Below are positions 1-7,162 of a stretch of 64,000 nt of DNA, one piece after another. This DNA comes from Kribbella caucasensis. GTDB lineage: Bacteria; Actinomycetota; Actinomycetes; Propionibacteriales; Kribbellaceae. Location of the stretch: contig NZ_SNWQ01000008.1 of the NCBI RefSeq assembly GCF_004361855.1, positions 310,001-374,000 of the forward strand. Direction: 5' to 3'. A model generated the notes under the pieces. It worked only from the letters and a program-made list of their open reading frames with translations, searched no databases and had not been told where the DNA came from. Both the position numbers and the translations under genes were made by a program. Position 1 is the first letter of the stretch, and every line of letters starts with the position of its first letter.

Positions 1-128
1 AAGCGCTCACCGAGATCGTCGCGAGCAGTTTCACCGAAGACGGCCGGCGAATGGACCGCGGCGGCGCCTTCGAGCGCTCCAAATCACTGCGCGCCGGAGT
101 GTTCGAAGGCCTGACGAGCTGCCTGTGA
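1..128 (+). CDS. C-terminal end of an unidentified protein (5' end outside window)
   Basis: The frame beginning at base 3 is open and ends with TGA at 126-128, giving the last 41 residues of a protein that starts before the window. Third codon positions are mostly G or C, as expected for coding sequence here. The tail contains SSFTEDGRRMDRG and ends in FEGLTSCL; I do not recognise a family from so little. The downstream 278 bases hold a candidate sigma-B promoter and no gene. Confidence 0.5.
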   Translation, partial: ALTEIVASSFTEDGRRMDRGGAFERSKSLRAGVFEGLTSCL

Positions 129-345
129 GCTCACACTGGGCAGCTCAGTCCACACCGGTTGGGCGCCCCCGGTGCGGTGTCGGGGGCGACCGTCGGGTCT
201 GTGGCCGCGACAGGATCCGGCTCTCCCGCTGCCACCAGGTGGACCAGGCGGTCGTCCCGTCCTGCGCACGCCGTCCCTGCGCTCGTTCGCCGTCACCGCC
301 TCGGTACCCCGCCCCCGCGACATTCAGACGGCAGCAGACACACGT

Positions 346-371
346 GCTTGCAAGGCCTCCCGGGGGGTACC
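346..371 (+). promoter_or_regulatory. SigB-type promoter for the hemerythrin gene
   Basis: GCTT at 346-349 and GGGTACC at 365-371 are separated by 15 bases, matching the Streptomyces sigma-B consensus GNNT-N14-16-GGGTAC(C/T). The -10 element ends 35 bases before the hemerythrin start codon, leaving room for a short leader with the strong AGGAGGAG ribosome-binding site at about 391-398. Confidence 0.55.
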
Positions 372-406
372 TACGCACTTCCACCACTACGTAGGAGGAG
401 AAGCTG

Positions 407-976
407 ATGACTTCCACCGACGGCGACACCAATCGGGACATGATCGACGTCCTCACCGCGGACCACAGAGAGGTCGAGAACCTCACCGATCAGATCACGG
501 CCACCGTCGACCCGGAAGAACGCCGGGACCTGGCCGACCAGCTCATCGCGGAACTGGTGCGGCACTCGGTCGCCGAAGAGATGTACGTCTATCCAGCGAT
601 GCGCGACCACCTGCCGAACGGTGAGCAAGCCGTCGAGCACGACATCCAGGAACACAAGGAACTCGAGACGCTGATGAAACAGCTGGAGGGCGCCGACACG
701 GACAGCGCCGAGTTCGAGGACGTGCTCGGGAACCTACGGCAAGCACTCCTCGACCACGTGCAGGACGAGGAGACCACGCAGTTCCCGCAACTGCGGGCCC
801 ATGTCCCTGCCGCCACGCTGGTCGAGCTGAAGGAAAAGGTCGAGCTGGCGAAGAAGGTCGCACCCACCAGGCCACATCCGGCCGCACCGAACGCCGAGCT
901 TTTCCACAAGCTCGTCGGTCCCGGAGTGGGACTGGTCGACCGGCTCCGGGACAGGCTCACCGGCCGCTCGACCTAG
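407..976 (+). CDS. Hemerythrin (HHE) domain protein
   Basis: A 189-residue protein with a hemerythrin-like four-helix domain in roughly residues 10-140. The usual His/Glu pattern is visible: DHREVE near residue 20, RHSVAEEMYVYP near 55, EHDIQEHKELE near 80 and LLDHVQDEETTQFP near 115. These helices bind a di-iron centre in the family, and actinobacterial members are linked to oxygen, NO or oxidative-stress sensing. The C-terminal 50 residues are basic and proline-rich and fall outside the domain. AGGAGGAG lies 8 bases before ATG 407. A sigma-B-type promoter precedes it, and the alcohol dehydrogenase gene follows on the same strand 76 bases later. The domain call is firm; the role is inferred from the family. 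Confidence 0.9.
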   Translation: MTSTDGDTNRDMIDVLTADHREVENLTDQITATVDPEERRDLADQLIAELVRHSVAEEMYVYPAMRDHLPNGEQAVEHDIQEHKELETLMKQLEGADTDSAEFEDVLGNLRQALLDHVQDEETTQFPQLRAHVPAATLVELKEKVELAKKVAPTRPHPAAPNAELFHKLVGPGVGLVDRLRDRLTGRST

Positions 977-1052
977 CAGACATCCGCCACGGCTGCGGGT
1001 TTGCCGCGCCCGGGCCGGGGCACTGGCTGCCTTTCGCGAAAAGGAGTCGCCC

Positions 1053-2201
1053 ATGCGCGCCATGGTCTACCGAGGTCCGTACCGGATCCGCGTCGAGGAC
1101 AAACCGCGCCCGGCGATCGAACATCCGAACGACGCGATCGTCAGAGTCACCCGGGCCGCCATCTGCGGCTCGGACCTGCATCTGTACCACGGGATGATGC
1201 CGGATACCCGGGTCGGCATGACGTTCGGGCACGAGTTCATCGGAGTCGTGGACGAGGTCGGCCCCTCGGTCCAGACCCGGCAGCCCGGTGACCGGGTGAT
1301 GGTGCCGTTCAACATCTTCTGCGGGACCTGCTTCTTCTGTGCCCGCGGCCTGTACGCCAACTGTCACAACGTCAATCCGAACGCGACGGCGGTCGGCGGT
1401 ATCTACGGCTATTCCCACACCTGCGGCGGGTACGACGGCGGCCAGGCGGAGTACGTCCGGGTGCCGTTCGCCGACGTGGGCCCCAGCCCGATCCCCGACT
1501 GGATGGACGACGAGGACGCCGTACTGCTGACCGACGCGGTCGCCACCGGCTACTTCGGCGCCCAACTCGGCGACATCGGCGAGGGCGACGTCGTCGTCGT
1601 GTTCGGCGCCGGCCCGGTCGGTCTGTCCGCCGCCAAGTCGTCCTGGCTGATGGGAGCCGGGCGGGTCATCGTCATCGATCACCTCGAGTACCGGCTGGCC
1701 AAGGCACGCACCTTCGCCCACGCCGAAACCCACAACTTCACTGAGCACGCCGATGTCGTCGTACTGCTGAAGAAACTTACCGACCGCCTCGGCGCCGACG
1801 TGGCGATCGACGCCGTCGGCGCCGAGGCCGACGGCAACCTACTGCAGCACATCACGTCGGCGAAACTGAAACTGCAGGGCGGCTCCCCCATTGCGCTCAA
1901 CTGGGCCATCGACTCGGTCCGGAAGGGTGGCACCGTGTCCGTGATGGGCGCCTACGGCCCGATGTTCAGCGCGGTCAAGTTCGGCGACGCGATGAACAAG
2001 GGCCTGACGCTGCGGATGAACCAGTGCCCGGTAAAGCGGCAGTGGCCGCGGCTGTTCGAGCACGTCCGCAACGGCTACCTCAAGCCCAGCGAACTCGTCA
2101 CCCACCGCATCCCGCTCGAGCACATCGCCGAGGGCTACCACATCTTCTCCGCCAAACTCGACGGCTGCATCAAGCCGCTCGTCGTACCCGAAGCCGCCTG
2201 A
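1053..2201 (+). CDS. Zinc-dependent alcohol dehydrogenase (formaldehyde dehydrogenase-like)
   Basis: A 382-residue medium-chain dehydrogenase. Catalytic zinc residues appear in ICGSDLH (Cys near 36) and GHEFIG (His near 61). The structural zinc lobe CGTCFFCARGLYANC supplies four cysteines around residues 90-104. The Rossmann motif VFGAGPVGL is near 180. The order and length resemble glutathione-independent formaldehyde dehydrogenase and related dehydrogenases in the MDR superfamily; the substrate cannot be told from sequence. An AAAAGGAG-type ribosome-binding site precedes ATG 1053. It sits between the hemerythrin gene and a small hypothetical gene starting 16 bases after its stop, so the three may be co-transcribed from the sigma-B-type promoter at 346-371. 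Confidence 0.9.
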   Translation: MRAMVYRGPYRIRVEDKPRPAIEHPNDAIVRVTRAAICGSDLHLYHGMMPDTRVGMTFGHEFIGVVDEVGPSVQTRQPGDRVMVPFNIFCGTCFFCARGLYANCHNVNPNATAVGGIYGYSHTCGGYDGGQAEYVRVPFADVGPSPIPDWMDDEDAVLLTDAVATGYFGAQLGDIGEGDVVVVFGAGPVGLSAAKSSWLMGAGRVIVIDHLEYRLAKARTFAHAETHNFTEHADVVVLLKKLTDRLGADVAIDAVGAEADGNLLQHITSAKLKLQGGSPIALNWAIDSVRKGGTVSVMGAYGPMFSAVKFGDAMNKGLTLRMNQCPVKRQWPRLFEHVRNGYLKPSELVTHRIPLEHIAEGYHIFSAKLDGCIKPLVVPEAA

Positions 2202-2217
2202 CGCCGATCGGAGCGAC

Positions 2218-2799
2218 ATGGCTTACACACAGCAGAAACCACCGAACCCGGAAACCAGCGGGCAACTGCGTGCACGCATTCCTGGCTGGGGTGCGGATCT
2301 CGATCCGAAGGACCGTCCAGCCGTACCGAAGGAGCAGTTCGAACCGCATCCGTACGGCGCCGAGTGGGACTTCCCCGACCGCCAACCCGAGGAACGGCCA
2401 CGGGAGCGGTCGATCGAGCACGAGTTCCTCACCCCGGTCTTCGGCACATCCTGCCCACCTCACGGCGTCTCAGGTGTGATCCGCAGGACCGCCTACCAGC
2501 GATACAGCGAAGGGCGAGCGGCCCACTGGCTCCTCCTGATCGCAGCCGACCGGGTCGACGCGCTCGAGAGCACGCTGAGATCCTTCGCTTCCCGGCACCC
2601 CGACAACCCAGTCACCGAGACCGGGATCCTCAGCGAGATCAAGCACCATGGGCTGCGGTCCCGCCGCGGCCAGAAGCGCGCGGACCTGATCCATCAGCCC
2701 TTGGATCCGTTGATCGTCGCCGCCCCATGGATCATCGCGGGCGTCCTGGGCTACCGCGCGGTCCGCCGCATCCGTCGCTCCCAGGGATCGACATCATGA
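2218..2799 (+). CDS. Hypothetical protein with C-terminal membrane segment
   Basis: A 193-residue protein I do not recognise. The first 80 residues are polar and rich in Pro, Glu and Asp. A middle region (GVSGVIRRTAYQRYSEGRAAHWLLLIAADRVDALES) looks folded. Residues about 160-182 (PLIVAAPWIIAGVLGYRAV) form one likely membrane helix followed by a basic tail, suggesting a membrane-anchored protein with a cytoplasmic C-terminus. It starts 16 bases after the dehydrogenase stop with a GGAG-like site at 2210-2213, so it is probably in the same transcript. The start is reasonably supported. Confidence 0.75.
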   Translation: MAYTQQKPPNPETSGQLRARIPGWGADLDPKDRPAVPKEQFEPHPYGAEWDFPDRQPEERPRERSIEHEFLTPVFGTSCPPHGVSGVIRRTAYQRYSEGRAAHWLLLIAADRVDALESTLRSFASRHPDNPVTETGILSEIKHHGLRSRRGQKRADLIHQPLDPLIVAAPWIIAGVLGYRAVRRIRRSQGSTS

Positions 2800-2916
2800 C
2801 GACCCACAGTGGCCCCATCAACCGACGGCACGTGGCGAGCTTCCACCTCCTGATCCGAACCTCACAGCAGCGGATCCCCAGTACCTTCCGCGCTGAGCCA
2901 GTAACCCCAGTACGGG

Positions 2917-3030
2917 TCAGATGAGCATATTCAGGACGACAGTGAGCAGGATGGAGGCGGCGACGGAAACCAGGATCATCAGCAGACAACCGGACCCACC
3001 TCCCACCGGACGAATGCGAACCGCAACCAT
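2917..3030 (-). CDS. Small single-pass membrane protein, 37 residues
   Basis: A minus-strand frame from ATG at 3030-3028 to TGA at 2919-2917. The protein begins MVAVRIRPVGGGSGC and continues with a hydrophobic stretch CLLMILVSVAASILLTVVL, typical of a one-helix membrane peptide with a basic N-terminus. GAGGAG lies about 6 bases before the ATG. A sigma-B-type promoter (GAGT-N15-GGGTACC, 3095-3070) sits about 40 bases upstream, which strongly supports a real gene. It lies between convergent and divergent larger genes without overlapping either. The function is unknown; a stress-induced membrane peptide is the simplest reading. Confidence 0.6.
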   Translation of the reverse strand: MVAVRIRPVGGGSGCLLMILVSVAASILLTVVLNMLI

Positions 3031-3069
3031 TGCCTTCTCCTCGGGGGCTGCCTTCTTCTGGACATCGCC

Positions 3070-3095
3070 GGTACCCGCCAGGACGCGCCACACTC
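3070..3095 (-). promoter_or_regulatory. SigB-type promoter for the 37-residue membrane protein
   Basis: On the minus strand GAGT (3095-3092) and GGGTACC (3076-3070) are separated by 15 bases. The predicted transcript start near 3063 leaves a leader of about 33 bases that carries the GAGGAG ribosome-binding site of the small gene starting at 3030. Confidence 0.55.
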
Positions 3096-3138
3096 ACGCA
3101 GGGCGTGTAGAAGATCTCACGCGGGGAACCTGCAGGCG

Positions 3139-3486
3139 ATGCGACGGTTGCGCATTCTCCTACTGGCCGGGCTCGTCCTGGTGGTGACATCGGCCGGGGT
3201 TCACGCCACCGCGGGATCTGCTGACCGCGGTGGTCGGACCCGAGCGGCGGTCCAGGCTCCAGTCGCGGACACTCCGTCGCCGACCTTGGGATCGACGCCG
3301 CAGCCCGGCGTGAACCCACCAGGCGACACCGATGCGGATCCCAGCGACTTCGACCAGACTCCCTTGGCGGTGATCTCGTTCCTCTTCCTGGGCCTGCTCG
3401 TCGGCGGATCGCTGCTGTTCTACCTGTGGCGCCGCAGCCGTCGAACGCGGGAATTGGCGCGCCAGCGCCGCGACGGTGACGAGTAG
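3139..3486 (+). CDS. Small secreted/membrane-anchored protein (signal peptide plus C-terminal helix)
   Basis: A 115-residue protein. Residues 1-25 (MRRLRILLLAGLVLVVTSAG) are a clear signal sequence, followed by a Pro/Asp/Thr-rich extracellular linker of about 50 residues. A second hydrophobic helix lies around 77-97 (LAVISFLFLGLLVGGSLLFYLW) with a basic tail RRSRRTRELARQRR. The arrangement predicts a type I membrane protein with a very small extracellular part. I recognise no domain. The gene ends 12 bases before the catalase-like gene and probably forms an operon with it. Confidence 0.7.
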   Translation: MRRLRILLLAGLVLVVTSAGVHATAGSADRGGRTRAAVQAPVADTPSPTLGSTPQPGVNPPGDTDADPSDFDQTPLAVISFLFLGLLVGGSLLFYLWRRSRRTRELARQRRDGDE

Positions 3487-3498
3487 GGAGATCGATTC

Positions 3499-4188
3499 AT
3501 GTCGACAGGTCGAAAAGCCATCGGGGTCATCCGGCGCACCGCCGAAACAGTGGTCCGGGAGACCTTTCGCCGGATCGCTGCTGCGCGCGGTGCCGCCGCC
3601 TTTCATCCCCGCGGACTGGCGTTCGAAGCCACACTAGAGCTGGTGGCTCCGCTCCCCGAGGGACGGTACGACGCCATGGCGAGGCTCACCAAGGGCGCTG
3701 GCACTCCCGACGGCCTGGCAGACGTCCTAGGGCTCGCGATCCGGGTTCGACCAGCGGCCGATGATCCCTGGGATTTGTTGATGTCCAGCGCGGGACAAGG
3801 CCGTCTGACCCGATGCTTGCCGCTGCCCGCCCGGGATTGGAGCACTGCGCGTTACAGCACATTGTCTCCGTACGAACTGGACCATCGGCGATTCTGGCTC
3901 ATGGCGACTTCACGAGGACCGAAGGTCGGTCACGCATCGGTGTCGGGGCTCGCACACAACGCACCCGAAGCGTTCGCCCTCGCGATCGCCGGTCTCACGG
4001 GAGGGTGGCTCACCGTCGGCCGGCTGACCCTGCTGGACCCGATGAGCGACACGGGTGATCGGCTCGATCCGATGCTCAACTCCCCGCCGGGCTGGCAAAT
4101 GGCTCCTGCCTGGCTGCGAACGGTGCGGGAACTCGCCTACCAGGGCAGCCGCCACGGGCACGCGCCGCCAATTCGGCCCGGGACGTGA
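3499..4188 (+). CDS. Catalase-like fold protein (short, catalase-related)
   Basis: A 229-residue protein whose N-terminal half has the layout of catalase-superfamily proteins that lack most of the catalase sequence: AFHPRGLAFEATLEL, then YDAMARLTKGAGTPDGLADVLGLAIRV, corresponding to the ARFSxGxGxPD-type segment of catalase. The heme-binding Tyr and distal His motifs of true catalases are not visible. Related actinobacterial proteins are usually called catalase-like or phosphodiesterase without firm evidence. TAGGGAG lies about 10 bases before ATG 3499. It follows a small membrane protein gene by 12 bases and faces the ctaD remnant, whose stop is 6 bases away. The family call is by eye. Confidence 0.6.
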   Translation: MSTGRKAIGVIRRTAETVVRETFRRIAAARGAAAFHPRGLAFEATLELVAPLPEGRYDAMARLTKGAGTPDGLADVLGLAIRVRPAADDPWDLLMSSAGQGRLTRCLPLPARDWSTARYSTLSPYELDHRRFWLMATSRGPKVGHASVSGLAHNAPEAFALAIAGLTGGWLTVGRLTLLDPMSDTGDRLDPMLNSPPGWQMAPAWLRTVRELAYQGSRHGHAPPIRPGT

Positions 4189-4193
4189 CGACG

Positions 4194-4904
4194 TCAGTCG
4201 TCAGTCTGCTGTTCGAGATGTTCGACGCGGCCCTGGTCCTCACCGGCGTCGAGGAGGTTGTCGGCGGGCGCTCCGGTGTCGCCGTACTCGGTGAGTGCGA
4301 CGCGCGGATGGTGTACGTCGAAGGCCGGGCTGTCGGAGCGGATCCGCGGCAGCTGGACGAAGTTGTGCCGCGGCGGTGGCGAACTGGTTGCCCACTCCAA
4401 CGACCGGCCCCAGCCCCACGGGTCGTCCACCTTCACCAACGGCGACCGGCGTGACTTGTAGACGTTGTAGAGGAACGGCAAAGTCGAGAGCCCCAACAGC
4501 ATCGAGCCAACCGTCGACACCTGGTGCAGAACGGTGAATCCCTCATTCGCCCCGTACGACGCGTAGCGGCGCGGCATGCCTTCAACGCCCAGCCAGTGCT
4601 GCACCAGGAACGTCGTGTGGAAACCGATGAACAACATCCAGAACTGCAGCTTGCCGAGCTTCTCGTCGAGCATCCTGCCGGTCATCTTCGGCCACCAGAA
4701 GAAGAACCCGGCGAACATCGCGAACACCACGGTCCCGAACACGACGTAGTGGAAGTGCGCGACCACGAAGTACGAGTCGTTGAGCTGGTAGTCCAGTGCC
4801 GGCGAGGCCAGGATGATTCCGGTCAGGCCGCCGAACAGGAACGTGACCAGGAACCCGATCGACCACAACATGGGCGTCTCGAAGGACAGCGATCCCTGCC
4901 ACAT
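4194..4904 (-). pseudogene. ctaD: Cytochrome c oxidase subunit I remnant (3' part of ctaD)
   Basis: From the Met at 4904 the minus strand encodes 236 residues that match the C-terminal half of Cta[20 protein letters not shown], then [11 protein letters not shown] with the two histidines that bind heme a3 and heme a, then [16 protein letters not shown]. Normal CtaD has about 560 residues. The N-terminal half with the CuB histidines and the cross-linked Tyr is missing, so no oxidase function is possible. Upstream of 4904 the frame runs into unrelated sequence as far as 5027. The reading frame of the remnant is undamaged, which suggests a fairly recent truncation. It ends where the catalase-like gene ends, and the upstream break leads into a remnant of a sigma factor gene. 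Confidence 0.8.
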
Positions 4905-5091
4905 GGATGCCCGCGCAGGTACCCCCCGCATCACAATCCATGCGGTCCACGCCCATCCGACTGGTGTCTTGCCCAGCCTGAGACGCTCATGCGGATTCGT
5001 GCCCGGTCGCCGATGCAGCCGACACACTCAGCCAGGTCAGCGGAGCTTGCCGGTGTTGCGGATCGGGTTCTCGAGCTCATGCCGGGGCCGT

Positions 5092-5160
5092 GCAGGTCTC
5101 ACTACTCCTCGGACGAATCATGCTTCAGCTGCGCCTAGCGCTGTCGGCCCGACAGCGCAT
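5092..5160 (+). pseudogene. Remnant of a second SigB-type sigma factor gene (3' end only)
   Basis: These 69 bases align without gaps to 11404-11472, the very end of the intact sigma factor gene, with 58 identical positions by my count. Translated, VQVSLLLGRIMLQLRLALSA matches the intact MQISRLLGRIMLRLRVALSV, the end of sigma region 4.2. The stop codon has become CGA. No upstream sigma sequence is recognisable. It is most likely the scar of a deleted paralogue. Confidence 0.7.
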
Positions 5161-5207
5161 AACTACGCGCACGGTTTCGGCGCGCGGGTGGTGGGCACCG
5201 TCTGCGC

Positions 5208-5663
5208 ATGACTGAGCCTGCGGACCTGCAGCCCGATCTGGACGTGCAGCCGGCTCCGGCAGGGCACGAACGTCCCTGCGGTGTCGACGATCTCACCGTC
5301 GCGGCGGTCGGGACGTTGACCGATGCGATGGAGACGGCAATCCGGGCGCGCGGTCACCTCTATGCGTTCCATCAACTGACCGGACGCGCAGATCACCGGC
5401 TCGACGATGCCGTAAAACTGCTGCGGCAAGCCGGCCACCACGACCTGGCGGACCGGATCACCACGGAGCTCGTCGGCCGCAACGTGATCCCCGGCCACTG
5501 GACGTTCCGAATCATCGAGGAGTACGACGACCACTACTACGGCCCGTTCGCCGACCTGGAGAAGCAGGCCCGCGACCAGCTCACCGGCGGCAAGCGCCAC
5601 CTGAACGAGGCAGAGATGAAGCAGCGTCGCGTCACCCCGGGACACCCCGGCCACGAGATCTGA
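5208..5663 (+). CDS. Conserved hypothetical protein
   Basis: A 151-residue soluble, acidic protein. Its core (TLTDAMETAIRARGHLYAFHQLTGRADHRLDDAVKLL followed by GHHDLADRITTELVGRNVIPGHWTFRIIEEYDDHYYGPF) is predicted mainly helical, with a His/Tyr-rich motif EEYDDHYYGPF. I believe similar proteins occur in other actinomycetes but cannot name a family. There are no membrane segments. ATG 5208 is a plausible start; a strong ribosome-binding site is not obvious. It is convergent with the DNA-glycosylase-like gene, whose stop is 6 bases beyond. Confidence 0.7.
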   Translation: MTEPADLQPDLDVQPAPAGHERPCGVDDLTVAAVGTLTDAMETAIRARGHLYAFHQLTGRADHRLDDAVKLLRQAGHHDLADRITTELVGRNVIPGHWTFRIIEEYDDHYYGPFADLEKQARDQLTGGKRHLNEAEMKQRRVTPGHPGHEI

Positions 5664-5668
5664 CATTC

Positions 5669-6148
5669 TCAGCCCGGCCCCCGGCATGGCCCCCGATCGG
5701 ATGACGGCCACACGTAGGGCAGGTTCGGCGGGTCGTTGAACAGCCAACCGTAGTACTCCGGATCCTTACGTAGCAGCGCCGAGCGATGGCTGGCATGGAG
5801 GGCGTCGTCGCCCAGCCAAGGCGGCAGATCACCCGCTTCGCCGAGGTCGGATTGAGTGCGCACGTCCCGGACCTCACACACATCGGCGAGGTCACGAAGC
5901 AACGTCACCTGGCAGGTGTCCGCCCGCCCCTGCGCCGTCCAGGCTCGGCAGATCTCCAGGCCGTACCGCACCAGTGCCTCTTCGTACCCCGCCCACATCT
6001 TCACCGCCGGATGATGACGCCAGCCATATCCCTGAACCGTCAACCCGCGAAGAATCTGCAGCGCCTCCACCCGTTGCTTGCCCAGACGACGTGGATCCAG
6101 CACGGCAGCGCTGTCCGCGAAGTCCGGAAACGGCAAGAACGACTGCAT
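5669..6148 (-). CDS. Pyrimidine-dimer DNA glycosylase-like protein (MSMEG_6728 family)
   Basis: A 159-residue protein beginning MQSFLPFPDFADSAAVLDPRRLGKQ, followed by RVEALQILRGLTVQGYGWRHHPAVKMW. This is the conserved start of the MSMEG_6728 family, related to the T4 endonuclease V/pyrimidine dimer DNA glycosylase fold. The conserved RLGKQ and HPAVKMW motifs are intact; the C-terminal part keeps HASHRSALLRKDPEYYGWLF. The start at 6148 is chosen because AAGGGGG lies 6 bases upstream and homologues start at this Met; the open frame extends further only into a remnant of other genes. A DNA-repair role would fit the surrounding stress genes. Confidence 0.8.
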   Translation of the reverse strand: MQSFLPFPDFADSAAVLDPRRLGKQRVEALQILRGLTVQGYGWRHHPAVKMWAGYEEALVRYGLEICRAWTAQGRADTCQVTLLRDLADVCEVRDVRTQSDLGEAGDLPPWLGDDALHASHRSALLRKDPEYYGWLFNDPPNLPYVWPSSDRGPCRGPG

Positions 6149-6274
6149 GACCACCCCCTTCGCTGTCGGCTGCGGTACCCCGGCGCCGCACCAAATCACC
6201 TTCGCCGCGGCGATCTCCCAAACCGGATCGCCAGAGGTTCCGCATTGATGACGCCGCCGAGCCGGCTGTATCGC

Positions 6275-6351
6275 CCTTGCGGCCTTCTTCGCCTCTGCCT
6301 GGAACTCGGCCTTCGCGAGCTCCAGTTGCCGGCGCGTCAGCTGCCCCAGAT
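6275..6351 (-). pseudogene. Fragment of a holin-superfamily (DUF1469-like) gene
   Basis: The minus strand encodes LGQLTRRQLELAKAEFQAEAKK, nearly the same as LGQLTRQELALAKAELQTEAKK in the intact gene at 13623-14048, and the nucleotides are also closely similar. Only about 25 codons are kept. The sequence is out of frame with the SDR fragment that precedes it, and the match ends shortly after the AKK motif. It is a scar of a second copy of that gene. Confidence 0.7.
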
Positions 6352-6438
6352 GCCGACATCGAAGCCGTCCTGCGCCAACACGACCGCCGTCGCCCGGCCG
6401 ATACCACTGTCCGATCCCGTCACGATTGCTTGCGGCAT
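6337..6438 (-). pseudogene. Short-chain dehydrogenase remnant (first 33 codons)
   Basis: The frame from ATG 6438 encodes MPQAIVTGSDSGIGRATAVV and on to GFDVGIW, the start of an SDR oxidoreductase with the TGxxxGIG nucleotide-binding motif. It stops after 33 codons because the gene is joined to a holin-gene fragment; the bases ATCTGGG at the join occur in both kinds of gene. A sigma-B-type promoter lies directly in front of the ATG. The remaining two thirds of the enzyme, including the YxxxK active site, are absent. Confidence 0.75.
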
Positions 6439-6446
6439 GAACCTGC

Positions 6447-6472
6447 GGTACCCGGCCGGATCCCGGAAAGGC
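6447..6472 (-). promoter_or_regulatory. SigB-type promoter in front of the SDR remnant
   Basis: On the minus strand GCCT (6472-6469) and GGGTACC (6453-6447) are 15 bases apart. The predicted transcript start is within a few bases of the ATG at 6438, so the transcript would be leaderless or nearly so. Confidence 0.5.
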
Positions 6473-6555
6473 CTGGCGGCTAGCTGGAGTCGAAGACATT
6501 GCCAGTGGTCGGTGCCGCACCGCCGGCCGCCGAGCGTCACCGGTGGGCCGGGCGC

Positions 6556-6581
6556 GAATGGCCGACTGCGGCCGGGGTACC
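6556..6581 (+). promoter_or_regulatory. SigB-type promoter for the stand-alone ANTAR gene
   Basis: GAAT at 6556-6559 and GGGTACC at 6575-6581 are separated by 15 bases. The ANTAR gene starts at 6657, 76 bases further on. A second GGGTACC at 6618-6624 lacks a properly spaced GNNT. Confidence 0.5.
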
Positions 6582-6656
6582 TAGGGAGTCGCTGGTCCTA
6601 CCGGTTTGGCAGAAGCCGGGTACCGGTCCAGTGCTGACAAGGAACCAGAGCCAAGC

Positions 6657-7043
6657 ATGATCCCGTCACATTCCGTTGAACCGGCTACTCGACCGTGTCT
6701 GAAGCAGGCGACTGCGCTGTTGACCGAGTGGTTCGGTGTGACTGCCTCACAGGCTGACGCCCTGATCGCCACCTGCGCGCGTAACTGCCGCAGATCACCG
6801 AAAGCCGTTGCCGAGGTGCTGGTGCACCAGGTCTGGCGGGGTGACGGGATCTACCTCGACCCCGCCGTGGCCCGCACCCTCGAACACGCCCTGCGCAAGC
6901 TTCCCGAAGTTGTCGCCGCCAGCATGGATTCCGAGGTCGCCATCGGGCCTCGCGGTGACCGGACGGTTAGCTCTGCAGTCTGCGGGTTCCGATTACCTGG
7001 TCGCCGACCCGCATCGGACCCGGGCGTCGAGGTCCGTTGCTAG
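6657..7043 (+). CDS. Stand-alone ANTAR-domain protein
   Basis: A 128-residue protein. Residues about 15-62 (ALLTEWFGVTASQADALIATCARNCRRSPKAVAEVLVHQVW) show the ANTAR pattern: a hydrophobic helix with WFGV, an Ala-rich second helix and the closing VAExLVxxxW. ANTAR domains bind paired hairpins in RNA and work as antiterminators, usually attached to a GAF or receiver domain; here no sensor domain is present. ATG 6657 is chosen over an in-frame upstream start because it follows the sigma-B-type promoter at a sensible distance and the AAGGAA motif at 6639-6644. The last 30 residues are of low complexity and may not be a domain. Confidence 0.65.
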   Translation: MIPSHSVEPATRPCLKQATALLTEWFGVTASQADALIATCARNCRRSPKAVAEVLVHQVWRGDGIYLDPAVARTLEHALRKLPEVVAASMDSEVAIGPRGDRTVSSAVCGFRLPGRRPASDPGVEVRC

Positions 7044-7162
7044 GGCAGGGTGCCGGTGGCGAGTAGCCAGCGGCCCGCCTCCACGATCGGGAATTCCGGC
7101 GCTGTGCCCGTAGTCATGTCCAGGGCGAGGACCAGCTGGTCGGCGGTTTCAGGAAGCTCCAT
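7040..7162 (-). CDS. Possible 40-residue protein overlapping the GAF-ANTAR stop
   Basis: ATG at 7162-7160 lies within the last codons of the GAF-ANTAR gene (stop at 7149) and opens a 40-codon frame ending in TAG at 7042-7040. The peptide begins MELPETADQLVLALDMTTG and ends RWLLATGTLP. Start-stop overlap of this kind is common in co-translated pairs, and third positions are G/C-rich. It also overlaps the last codons of the convergent ANTAR gene. It could instead be a frameshifted C-terminal extension of the GAF-ANTAR protein. I recognise no family. Confidence 0.3.
   Translation of the reverse strand: MELPETADQLVLALDMTTGTAPEFPIVEAGRWLLATGTLP

Noticed and set aside
4919-4925. GGGTACC on the minus strand beside the ctaD remnant
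   Set aside because: The correctly spaced -35 position does not fit GNNT and it would only drive the remnant.
6618-6624. GGGTACC as a further SigB-type -10 element
   Set aside because: No GNNT occurs 14-16 bases upstream; the site at 6556-6581 serves the same gene better.
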